Part shown: positions 6,814 through 14,357 of the stretch, piece by piece
Layout of the letters: each line of letters starts with the position of its first letter
Numbering within the stretch: position 1 is the first letter of the stretch
DNA from: Bacteroidia bacterium
GTDB lineage: Bacteria > Bacteroidota > Bacteroidia > Bacteroidales > UBA5342
Direction of reading: 5' to 3'
DNA: 15,082 nt
Assembly: GCA_030433225.1 (NCBI GenBank)
Contig: JAUIMD010000007.1
Coordinates: forward strand, 1-15,082
Notes under the pieces: model-generated
What the model was told of the DNA's origin: nothing
The model's input: only the letters and a program-made list of their open reading frames with translations
Database searches by the model: none
Program-made: the position numbers and the translations under genes

Positions 6814-8217
6814 TTATTTTGCCGTGAGTGTTCGGAAAATCTCCTCCAGTTCCTTAAATGTTCGGATGGCATTTTGAGGTAGATTTTCACCATTTTTTCC
6901 AAATACCTGCATTGCATCCTGCGTTTCAATGGTAATGGCTGATTCATCCAACACCCCGTTTTTATCCAACACTTTGGTGGAATCCAATGCTAAATGCTGT
7001 GCCATAAACCGATACATGGCCATGCGTTTGGAGGGGCCGTAATCGTGTTTTTCATCGGGCAGGTGTTTATTTTCTACCACTGCTCCCTCATAAAAACCGT
7101 AAATACGCTCTAAAAATGGAAATTCCAATTCCGGAACATTGGCTGTCCAGTCGCCTCCATCCGAAATAACCAATTGGGGCTTTGGTGCAAACAGTCCGGC
7201 AATTTCCACGTTGTTGGTTCCCCCTCCACACAAATGTATGGGGTTGCCGCTCTCGCACGGACATCCACCATAATGAATGGCCGACATCATCACGGTGGGA
7301 ACACTCACGTCGATTCGGTCGTCGATAGCAGCCATCAGCATCGTATGGCTACCGCCCCCTGACCCGCCGGTGATTCCCACGCGATTTGTATCAGCATAAT
7401 CGAGCGATAGCAAATAATCCAGCAAACGGGTGCTGTTTAAGGCCTGCATGGTGTTGGCCAATGCTTTTCGGTGGGTTTTGGAGTCCACCTGCAAGGCAGA
7501 TTCTCCCCAGGCAAACAAATCGTAATTAACGGTGATTGCGCCCATACGCGCCAAACCGGCACATCGTGTTTGTACATCTTTGTTGTAACGTCCGTCGCCA
7601 AAATGGCCGTTCGGACACAAGATCACGGGGATTTTCCCCTTAATTTTTGCCGGGCGGTAAATGGAACCGGCCACATAAAATCCGGGCAAAACTTCCAATC
7701 CAATGTTCTGAACCGTGTAGCCCTTCATTTTCCGAACTTTCCCTAAAATGGGTTTAGAATCCGGTTTTGCAGGCATGGGATTTATTCGGATAGCTTCTTT
7801 TAAGCAAGCAATTACTTCTTCCCGGCGCAATTCCCAAGCCTCTTTAGTGCTATATTTTGATGCCAGGTAATGCAGTGTTTCCCGGCCTTCTTCCACGGTT
7901 CTGCGGTGGTAGCGGAATTCCTCAATCTTGTATTTTCCCGGGGCACCATCAGGCAATGCCATTAAATCGAAAGGCGCCAGCACATTTTTCAGGGTCTCTT
8001 CCACATCGGGACGGAAACGCCAGTTGGCATACCTCAACACCTTTCCATCCACATCCTTCTCCGAAATGCGTAACTGTACGTTATATTCTTTTTCAATATC
8101 CGCTATAACATCGGCCAGGGGGCGCTCAAATTTATTGTCGGAATTGGACAATTGCGCGCTGGCAGTTATTCCGGCCACACTTAACAAAATGGAGAATATG
8201 ATGACTTTCAACCGCAT
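6814..8217 (-). CDS. Secreted carbohydrate esterase (alpha/beta hydrolase) with N-terminal STN-like domain
   Basis: A 467-residue protein with a Sec signal peptide (cleavage after ITASA, about residue 21). Residues 30-105 look like a small STN/DUF4974-type domain (PLADVIADIEKEYNVQLRIS; later EETLKNVLAPFDL). The catalytic alpha/beta hydrolase follows: oxyanion strand PVILCPNGHFGDGR (197-210), nucleophile elbow GITGGSGGGSH with Ser286 in GxSxG, acid candidates Asp353/Asp356 in SDGGDW, and His391 in DEKHDYG. It resembles acetyl-xylan-esterase-like proteins. In a pectin-type operon a methylesterase of the CE19 kind (the RG-II esterase of B. thetaiotaomicron) is equally likely. It would strip acetyl or methyl esters so that glycosidases can act. 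It starts 6 bases after the sialidase-like stop. Fold and triad are well supported; the ester type is a guess. Confidence 0.86.
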   Translation of the reverse strand: MRLKVIIFSILLSVAGITASAQLSNSDNKFERPLADVIADIEKEYNVQLRISEKDVDGKVLRYANWRFRPDVEETLKNVLAPFDLMALPDGAPGKYKIEEFRYHRRTVEEGRETLHYLASKYSTKEAWELRREEVIACLKEAIRINPMPAKPDSKPILGKVRKMKGYTVQNIGLEVLPGFYVAGSIYRPAKIKGKIPVILCPNGHFGDGRYNKDVQTRCAGLARMGAITVNYDLFAWGESALQVDSKTHRKALANTMQALNSTRLLDYLLSLDYADTNRVGITGGSGGGSHTMLMAAIDDRIDVSVPTVMMSAIHYGGCPCESGNPIHLCGGGTNNVEIAGLFAPKPQLVISDGGDWTANVPELEFPFLERIYGFYEGAVVENKHLPDEKHDYGPSKRMAMYRFMAQHLALDSTKVLDKNGVLDESAITIETQDAMQVFGKNGENLPQNAIRTFKELEEIFRTLTAK

Positions 8218-8223
8218 AAAACC

Positions 8224-9315
8224 CTATTTTTCAGGCCATTTTTCGTCTTCTATTTTTACCATGGTAAGTTTTGAAGGATCCACTTTTACGTACTTCATGC
8301 GCTCGCGACGCCAGGTATATATAAAGTGTACCATACCATCTGCGGTTTGAATAACCGCCGGGTACGAATACTGACTGATTTCAGAATCTTCCAAAACCAG
8401 GGAAGCGTACCATGTTTTGCCATCTTTGCTTACCGCCACGTTTAAGGGAGTGCGGTGCCCTTTGGAGGCATTCATCGGCGTTTTTACATGGTTGTACACC
8501 ATTAAATCGCGGCCATCCTGCAAGGTAACCGCATCGGTTCCGGAGTTATTATTGGGCAAGCCGGAAGGTTGAGTGAGGGTCCAGGTAAGGCCGTTATCAA
8601 ACGATGACGATTGTACCACCACCCCATTTTTGCTTCGGCACAAAATTTTTAACGATCCATCAGTATGCTTTAACACACTGGGTTGGATAATGTTATGCAC
8701 TTTGTAATTGTTTATGGCATCGGTGGTTTCCCAGGTTTTTCCCCAGTCTTTGGTAAATTCCATGTGCGCTTCCCATCCATTTCCTTCTTTTGAGGAGGGA
8801 CAAATTAAAGTTCCATCATCAAGTAAAACCGGTTTATTTTTAACCGGGCCAATATATCCTTTAGGCATGCTTTCTGCCTCGCTCCACGTTTTCCCATGGT
8901 CGTACGAGCGCTTAATCATGCCCCACCATTCAGATGGTTTTGGGCCTACCTTATAAAAAAGCATTAACTCGCCTCCGGGCACCTGGTACAAAACCGGGTT
9001 CCATGTCGGGTAACGTAAGGTGTCATTCTGTATGCCATCCGCTACATTCATGGGTAAGGTCCATTTTCCATCTACCAAACGGCTGATGTAAATGCAAACC
9101 TCAGGATGACGCTCGTACTCACCCCCAAAAAATGAAGCCACAAGGCCTTCAGGCGTTTCCGCCAGGGTACCCGCATGGCACGAGGGAAATTCGGCCTTTT
9201 CATAAATAAACTCATCCACGAGTATGCCTTTCTTCCATTTATCCGTTTTTGCATGCATGCTCATGGCAAGGGTGCTTACCAAAACAGCAGATGCAAGTAT
9301 TCTTTTTACAAACAT
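8224..9315 (-). CDS. BNR/Asp-box sialidase-superfamily exo-hydrolase, secreted
   Basis: A 363-residue protein with a signal peptide (cleavage near AMSMHA, residue 22) and a six-bladed propeller of the BNR_2 type. Four Asp-box turns are visible: SYDHGKTW (137-144), TKDWGKTW (188-195), SFDNGLTW (238-245) and SKDGKTW (296-302). Family-type motifs are TWNPVLY (104-110), NIIQPSVL (208-215), NNNSGTDAV (255-263) and YSYPAV (316-321). Arg227, Arg288 and Arg335-336 could supply a carboxylate-binding cluster, but the F/YRIP motif of classical GH33 sialidases is absent from the N-terminus. A substrate other than sialic acid is therefore likely. In RG-II a sialidase-fold enzyme removes the keto-deoxy acid Dha, and the downstream aldolase makes such a substrate attractive here. 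The start is one base after the DUF3826 stop, so translational coupling is likely. Confidence 0.85.
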   Translation of the reverse strand: MFVKRILASAVLVSTLAMSMHAKTDKWKKGILVDEFIYEKAEFPSCHAGTLAETPEGLVASFFGGEYERHPEVCIYISRLVDGKWTLPMNVADGIQNDTLRYPTWNPVLYQVPGGELMLFYKVGPKPSEWWGMIKRSYDHGKTWSEAESMPKGYIGPVKNKPVLLDDGTLICPSSKEGNGWEAHMEFTKDWGKTWETTDAINNYKVHNIIQPSVLKHTDGSLKILCRSKNGVVVQSSSFDNGLTWTLTQPSGLPNNNSGTDAVTLQDGRDLMVYNHVKTPMNASKGHRTPLNVAVSKDGKTWYASLVLEDSEISQYSYPAVIQTADGMVHFIYTWRRERMKYVKVDPSKLTMVKIEDEKWPEK

Positions 9316-9316
9316 A

Positions 9317-9964
9317 TTAGGGTTGTTTTTCTGCTTTTTTTCGTTTTAACTCGTTCACATAATCTTTGTACATCTGGCGCCAGTTGCGGCCATTCGCATT
9401 CAGGTATTGCTCGGCTTTGGTTTTGTAAATTTCAAAAACGGCCGAAATCTGCTTCATGCTTTTATAATCCACCGCCATCTCACGTGCCTGCTTTAAATAA
9501 CTTAAAATGGTGGAATCTTCTTCGGCGGTCATGTTCGGTACAATCTCGCGATAGGCTTTCATGGTAAACGCCACTTTCCCAACGGTATACTTATCCAAAA
9601 TGGCCTCCACCTGTTCCTCGGTCAGGTCAGCGCGTAACCCGTTCATCAGGTTCTCGTGCACCTCTTTTGGCATGGAAGAATCTACAATCATCTGCCGGTC
9701 GAGTTGCGTAAGCGGGTCGCCGGTTCGGGGATTTACCCCCGCAGGCACCAGTTCGTACGAATGCTCACTGTGCCAGGTACGTACGGCTGTTAAATGATCG
9801 GCCACCACCCGGGTTACCCGCACTTCCTTTTCGGCATCCTTCAAGTCGAGGGAAGCGACCCATTCCGCCGCTTTTTTCTCCATTTCTGTGGATTCATCGG
9901 CCTTTACCGTTTGCGTTGTAGCCAAAAGGAACAGGATAAAATATACGAATGAATTTAACTTCAT
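9317..9964 (-). CDS. DUF3826 protein, exported, function unknown
   Basis: A 215-residue protein with a signal peptide of about 22 residues, followed by a mostly alpha-helical mature chain. I recognise DUF3826 (PF12875) from the Lys/Glu-rich helix WVASLDLKDAEKE, the segment VVADHLTAVRTWHSEHSYEL (53-72), VPAGVNP (73-79), the region LRADLTEEQVEAILDKYTVG (109-128), and the C-terminal YLNANGRNWRQMYKDYV (187-203). The family has no proven activity. It is found beside glycoside hydrolases in Bacteroidota pectin-type loci, which fits here. No catalytic motif is obvious, so a binding, scaffold or inhibitor-like periplasmic role is possible. It lies 11 bases after the MGH1-like gene and one base before the sialidase-like start. 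Confidence 0.85.
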   Translation of the reverse strand: MKLNSFVYFILFLLATTQTVKADESTEMEKKAAEWVASLDLKDAEKEVRVTRVVADHLTAVRTWHSEHSYELVPAGVNPRTGDPLTQLDRQMIVDSSMPKEVHENLMNGLRADLTEEQVEAILDKYTVGKVAFTMKAYREIVPNMTAEEDSTILSYLKQAREMAVDYKSMKQISAVFEIYKTKAEQYLNANGRNWRQMYKDYVNELKRKKAEKQP

Positions 9965-9975
9965 GCCTTACAGTA

Positions 9976-11532
9976 TTAATCGATAATTAATTTTTTCATT
10001 TGGGTGGAATGTGCCACCTGTTTCCCGTTTACCAGCGCCTGAAAACCGACTCCCTTGTTGTATCTGGAGCCGTCCTTATCCCACAAAATTGTAACGATTT
10101 CACCCTTATATTTCACGTTATCCAGGCAAAACCAGTCCCATTTTCCATCCGGCAGCAGTGGGTTCACTTCAAATCCATCTCCTTCTGTTGGCCGAAATCC
10201 CACCAAACCATTAATGATTAAATCGTTGAATGTCGAATGGTTGTAATAGCGGCTGCGTTCCTGGTCTCCTTTCAGCCAATAGCCGGTAACCTCGTCCAGG
10301 TATTCGCCAATATACGGACGTCCCCGGTGGTATTGCGATTCCACATACAGCTCAAGGTGGGTAAAATAGTCGTTCCTGGTAATGTCATTTTGTTGACGGT
10401 TGTTCAGCAAATTAGCCAAACCGGTAAGCGTTTGGGAGGTGGCAAACGGCCATATGGAACCGTCCCACTCGCATTTGCAGCAACCGTGGGTACGGAATTC
10501 GGGATGACGACGCTCTGCGGTGGTTTGTCCATAAGGGGCCAGGAAACCGCCCTCGTCCATCAATTGCTTCCAGGCCACACTTCTGTCGTCGGGTGGAATA
10601 TTAAAATACCAGGGAATGAAGCCGATGGCCTCACGTACTTCGGCAAAATCTCCATCTTCTTTAAGGGTTTCGTAAAACGCTGAGGCGGGGCTCCACAATT
10701 GCTCATTAACAATGTTGGAAAGGGTATCGGCTTTGAATTGATACAACTGCGCCAGTTCCTTATCGCCGGCCATTTCTGCCATTTTTCGTATGGCTACTGC
10801 ATTTCCATACATGTAACTGTTAATGGTGGGGCGGGCATTTTTTACATGTCGTCCCCCGCTGATTTGCTCTTCCATACCATCCTGCACATCTTTCTGCCAA
10901 AAGTTTCCATTGGGCAAACGGCGCTCCTGTTCCCAGCGCTCATAATCAGCAACCAGGTCGGGCAACATATCCAGCATGTAGGCTTTATCGCCATCCACCA
11001 GAAATTTTTGGTAAAGCGCATCAGCCGTCCAGTTGCTGAATTTATGCAGTTTGTTCATGGGTTTGCCCTCGTTTCCCCGAAACCAAACGTGCACATACTC
11101 ATTTAAATACTCAGGGTTGTGCAACCAGCGCGACTCCATGATGTGATGCCCCATGGCGCAGGCAATGAGGTTGTATTTATCGGAGTAGGAGCGCTGCACA
11201 AGAAACTCGGTCATGGCGTATCCTACCGGCGTTTTTTTAATGTGTTTCCGAAGCGTCCACCAACGGTAATAAAACATTTCCTCAAAGTTATCCTGTGGAC
11301 ATTCGAACAAGGGAATGTTTTGTTGCATCCAGTTCCACGAAGCAGAATCGGGAATGGCCTGTGCGATGTTTTCATTTTCCATGCGGTTGAAATAATCCAC
11401 ATAGTGTTTAAAATCCGAAATTTTTAGAACGTGTGCTGTTCCATAATCGGCTTCAGATTTTCCTCCCTGATTCTGACATGAAAAAAGGACGAATGCCAAT
11501 ACAATTCCACTATAAGAAATACATTTTTTCAT
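9976..11532 (-). CDS. MGH1-like (alpha/alpha)6-barrel glycoside hydrolase lipoprotein
   Basis: A 518-residue lipoprotein (FVLFSC, Cys19) whose body is an all-helical (alpha/alpha)6 hydrolase of the mannosylglycerate hydrolase/GH63-like group (clan GH-G relatives). Visible are FYYRWWTLRKHI (87-98), DYERWEQERRLPNGNFW (196-212), SYMYGNAVAIRKMAEMAGD (239-257), CEWDGSIWPFATSQTLTGLA (354-373) and STFNDLIINGLVGF (433-446). By analogy with GH63-like enzymes the general acid would be an Asp near residue 218 (VQDGMEEQ). The base would be Glu411 in GEYLDEVTG, which fits the family's E-Y-x-x-x-TG pattern. A C-terminal beta domain (about 452-518, with a NGKQV hairpin) follows. Substrate is unknown; exo-removal of a side-chain sugar is likely. 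The cysteine cluster CCKC next to the WDG motif is notable. The start lies 2 bases after the preceding stop. Confidence 0.82.
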   Translation of the reverse strand: MKKCISYSGIVLAFVLFSCQNQGGKSEADYGTAHVLKISDFKHYVDYFNRMENENIAQAIPDSASWNWMQQNIPLFECPQDNFEEMFYYRWWTLRKHIKKTPVGYAMTEFLVQRSYSDKYNLIACAMGHHIMESRWLHNPEYLNEYVHVWFRGNEGKPMNKLHKFSNWTADALYQKFLVDGDKAYMLDMLPDLVADYERWEQERRLPNGNFWQKDVQDGMEEQISGGRHVKNARPTINSYMYGNAVAIRKMAEMAGDKELAQLYQFKADTLSNIVNEQLWSPASAFYETLKEDGDFAEVREAIGFIPWYFNIPPDDRSVAWKQLMDEGGFLAPYGQTTAERRHPEFRTHGCCKCEWDGSIWPFATSQTLTGLANLLNNRQQNDITRNDYFTHLELYVESQYHRGRPYIGEYLDEVTGYWLKGDQERSRYYNHSTFNDLIINGLVGFRPTEGDGFEVNPLLPDGKWDWFCLDNVKYKGEIVTILWDKDGSRYNKGVGFQALVNGKQVAHSTQMKKLIID

Positions 11533-11534
11533 CC

Positions 11535-13385
11535 TTATTCAGCTAATTTTTCGGTGCTTACTTCGTAAATAAAATATTCCGCTTCTGTCTCCGGCAAACC
11601 GTTTGTTTTTAAATCGTAATCCTGGTCTGTCGGGGTATCCGTATCCGGAAAGCGACGAACCGGACCTGTTCTGAATACCAACTTTTCAAGAGAGTGAACG
11701 GGTGCAAAAAACAATCCTGTTTTCACTTTTTTGCCATTTACAAAAACATCGTATAAACGGTTGTGGCATGTGGCATTTATCCGAACGTCGTATTTTTTAC
11801 CGGCCTCGTAGGCCATGATATTTTTAACGCGGTATCCGTCTTTGTATTTGAGGTAACCATCCGCATCGAAAATCAAACGCAGGGCACCTGTATTTTTACC
11901 ATCCTGTAATTCGATATGTAACTCCCCGCTGTTGTTTTGCGCCGGTTCGATCGAAAAGTTAATGCGTACGTTTTCATTTTCAGGAAATACACGCTCAGCT
12001 TTGGCATAATCAAATTCATCCTTATCGGCTATGGATAATACGCGGGTTCCATCCTTCGTATTTTTCATTTGCACCCTGGCCCACGCCGGACTGTAAATGT
12101 TCCAGAAATCCAGTTCCTGGCCTTCGGTCATTTCGTTAAAAACGTCCTTTACATCATTCGAAACTTCCGCTGTAATGGGCACCTTAACGCCAGAAACCCA
12201 AATGTCTTCCTTGTTCACACTGTAGGTAATCCATAATTTATTGTCGGGTGGAGTTCCATTTCCTTCCACAATTCCACGTACATATTGCGGGCCGTACGAT
12301 TTGTAATTGCCACCGTAACGCATGGGGGTAATTTCTCCATGCACCAATAACAAGTTGGTGTATTCCAATCCGTCCTCACTAACCGAAAGTGCCAAGGGCC
12401 AGCGAAAATCGGAAGGATTATACACGGTGGCGAATTTTCCGTTGCTGGTTTGCTGCCCCCATATTTTGGCGTTGCCATTAATAAACCCCGGTGCACGTCC
12501 AATATCCGACCAGGTTTTTCCTTCATCCTGGCTTATTCCGGTAAGGGCATGTTTCCATAACCCTACCACATTTCCATTGGGCAAATGGTAATACGAAAAT
12601 GCCTTGTATTGCTTTTTTAGCGGAATGAGTGGGTCATCGCGATCTGCTTCTTCCACCCATTGCTGCATCATCAGGGGCGTGTTCATTAAGGCATCGCAGG
12701 CTTTTACAAACTTCTTATCTTTTGCTTTTTTATAGTATGGAAAATCCGTGTTTTTGGCATTCCAACCCAGGTTGTAGCGAATGAAATAAATGGGACCAAA
12801 ACTGCCGTCTTTATAAATCTCACGTACCACACGGCCAATTCCTAATCCATCATTCGGACTATCGTTGGCTGCCATGCAAATGGAGTAATAGCCAAGCGCC
12901 AGTAAACGCTCGTCATCCGAAACGTAAAAGCCCATGCGCTGATGCATTACGGCAAATAAATTTTCGGCCACCTCACTTCTTCCTTCTTTGGTGGTACCAT
13001 CGGGTATTTTATAGGCAGGAAAAAGTACCTGCGGTTTTCCCCATGCATACCCATCTTTTGAGGTAACCAGGTAGGTGTGTGCCGGCGGGATGTGTTCTCC
13101 CACAGAATCGCTCAGGTATTCCAGGTAAAACCGGTTATTCCAGTACGCCAACATGGGAGCATGGTTGTACGTATACCCAAAGTTATCTGCAAATTCAGGG
13201 TGCTCCCGGTTGGCCCGCATCACCTGTATGTTGTGTACCCCAACGGCAGGCTGCAATTGCCCGTGATGGTAGTCGGGGTTGTTCAGAGTTGTTGCGGTAT
13301 AATGTGCCGCTTGTTGTGCCCATGCCTCGTTGGTAATGGCAATAGCAGCCACAACTAAACACGTTTTTATCGTTTTAAAATTCAT
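11535..13385 (-). CDS. Putative glycosidase: sialidase-like propeller plus C-terminal lectin-like sandwich
   Basis: A 616-residue protein with a Sec signal peptide (cleavage after NEAWA, about residue 23). Residues 30-420 resemble a sialidase-like beta-propeller: one canonical Asp box SQDEGKTW (285-292) and weaker ones at SKDGYAW (109-115) and SEDGLEY (336-342). His/Tyr/Asn-rich stretches such as NHAPMLAYWNNRFYLEYLSD (74-93), YYHLPNGNVVGLW (265-277) and NPSDFRWPLALS (323-334) could line a pocket. Residues about 428-610 form a beta-rich domain like LamG/concanavalin sandwiches (RVQMKNTKDGTRVL, INFSIEP, GELHIELQDG, VFVNGKKV, LVFRTGP), probably carbohydrate-binding. I cannot assign it to a numbered CAZy family. 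A position among GH140, GH43-like and MGH1-like genes points to a glycan hydrolase or lyase. It starts 12 bases after the GH43-like stop. Confidence 0.75.
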   Translation of the reverse strand: MNFKTIKTCLVVAAIAITNEAWAQQAAHYTATTLNNPDYHHGQLQPAVGVHNIQVMRANREHPEFADNFGYTYNHAPMLAYWNNRFYLEYLSDSVGEHIPPAHTYLVTSKDGYAWGKPQVLFPAYKIPDGTTKEGRSEVAENLFAVMHQRMGFYVSDDERLLALGYYSICMAANDSPNDGLGIGRVVREIYKDGSFGPIYFIRYNLGWNAKNTDFPYYKKAKDKKFVKACDALMNTPLMMQQWVEEADRDDPLIPLKKQYKAFSYYHLPNGNVVGLWKHALTGISQDEGKTWSDIGRAPGFINGNAKIWGQQTSNGKFATVYNPSDFRWPLALSVSEDGLEYTNLLLVHGEITPMRYGGNYKSYGPQYVRGIVEGNGTPPDNKLWITYSVNKEDIWVSGVKVPITAEVSNDVKDVFNEMTEGQELDFWNIYSPAWARVQMKNTKDGTRVLSIADKDEFDYAKAERVFPENENVRINFSIEPAQNNSGELHIELQDGKNTGALRLIFDADGYLKYKDGYRVKNIMAYEAGKKYDVRINATCHNRLYDVFVNGKKVKTGLFFAPVHSLEKLVFRTGPVRRFPDTDTPTDQDYDLKTNGLPETEAEYFIYEVSTEKLAE

Positions 13386-13397
13386 GCTGTATTCGTT

Positions 13398-14357
13398 TTA
13401 TGGAGCCGTTTTTCGTTTTGCTTCTTCCAACACACCTTGCAGCGTTTTTTTATCCGACATAAAAATGGTGCCGTGCTTATGTCCCTTTGGAATGGAGAAC
13501 TCGTTGGAAACATCAGTGAAATTGACAAAATCGGTGGTTTTTATAACGCCATAGCGGTACTCACGGTACACATCGCTAAAGATGTACCAGGCATCCTCAA
13601 GCTTTAACACAGTGGGGCCTTCCACAAAATTGCCTGAAAAAGGCTCCGAGACATCGTGCCATGGCCCCAGCGGATTGTCGCCAAAGGCTACCTTTAAATT
13701 ACGATTGGGACGGGTATTATCCTTCAAAACCAACACATAATCTTTGGGTGCCCGTTTTACAATTACCGCATCAATTACGCTAAATCCCGGGTCGAGGTAT
13801 AATTTTGCCTCCGAGAAGGTTTTGAAATCTTTGGTTACGGTGTAATACATGCGGTGGTTGTTGCGCTCTTCCTCAATGCCTTTGGGGAATTTATAAGGAA
13901 TGGTGGAGGCCCAGATGATGATGTACTGTTCGTTTTCATCGTCGTAGTACAGTTCGGGTGCCCATACATTTACGGTAGATGTATCGTGCTCCATTACAGG
14001 GATAAATTGCTGTTCGGACCAATGCACCAGATCCTTGGAACTGGCATAACCAAATCCAAGGTCGCCCCGCCAACCCGTTGTCCATACCAGGTGGTAGGTT
14101 CCATCCGGCCCTTTTACCATGGATGGATCGCGCATAAGTTTTGATGGACCCGCTCCGGGGGTAAGAAAAGTGGTATCTAAATCTTCCCAGTTTTTTCCAT
14201 CATAACTGTATAAAAAGCGCAGGCCATCGGTAGCAGGTTCATGAAACGAGGTGAACATGTATACCGGTTCAGGTTGCATTTTTCCGGTGCAGCTAACTGC
14301 CATCAACACAGCAAAAACACCTACTACGCCATATTTCAGAGCCTTATTCAGTTTCAT
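13398..14357 (-). CDS. GH43-like five-bladed propeller glycosidase lipoprotein
   Basis: A 319-residue lipoprotein from the ATG at 14357 (MKLNKALKYG..., lipobox VSC, Cys23). An ATG four codons upstream at 14369 is also possible. The rest is a GH43-type five-bladed propeller. The three acids of the family are in place: Asp77 in LMRDPSM (general base), Asp196 in VIDAV (pKa modulator) and Glu246 in FVEGPTV (general acid). Supporting motifs are FGYASSKDLVHW (102-113), NVWAPELYYD (130-139) and the metal-site-type His295 in GHKHGT. GH43 and relatives are mostly alpha-L-arabinofuranosidases or beta-xylosidases; an arabinose-releasing role is the default guess, and the subfamily is not assignable by eye. 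The start overlaps the end of the GH140-like gene by 14 bases in another frame, a sign of coupled translation. Confidence 0.85.
   Translation of the reverse strand: MKLNKALKYGVVGVFAVLMAVSCTGKMQPEPVYMFTSFHEPATDGLRFLYSYDGKNWEDLDTTFLTPGAGPSKLMRDPSMVKGPDGTYHLVWTTGWRGDLGFGYASSKDLVHWSEQQFIPVMEHDTSTVNVWAPELYYDDENEQYIIIWASTIPYKFPKGIEEERNNHRMYYTVTKDFKTFSEAKLYLDPGFSVIDAVIVKRAPKDYVLVLKDNTRPNRNLKVAFGDNPLGPWHDVSEPFSGNFVEGPTVLKLEDAWYIFSDVYREYRYGVIKTTDFVNFTDVSNEFSIPKGHKHGTIFMSDKKTLQGVLEEAKRKTAP

Noticed and set aside
8224..9315. True sialic-acid sialidase (GH33)
   Set aside because: The N-terminal F/YRIP motif with the first triad Arg is not seen, and no other sialic-acid-specific gene such as an epimerase, kinase or NagB is present; only superfamily membership is claimed.
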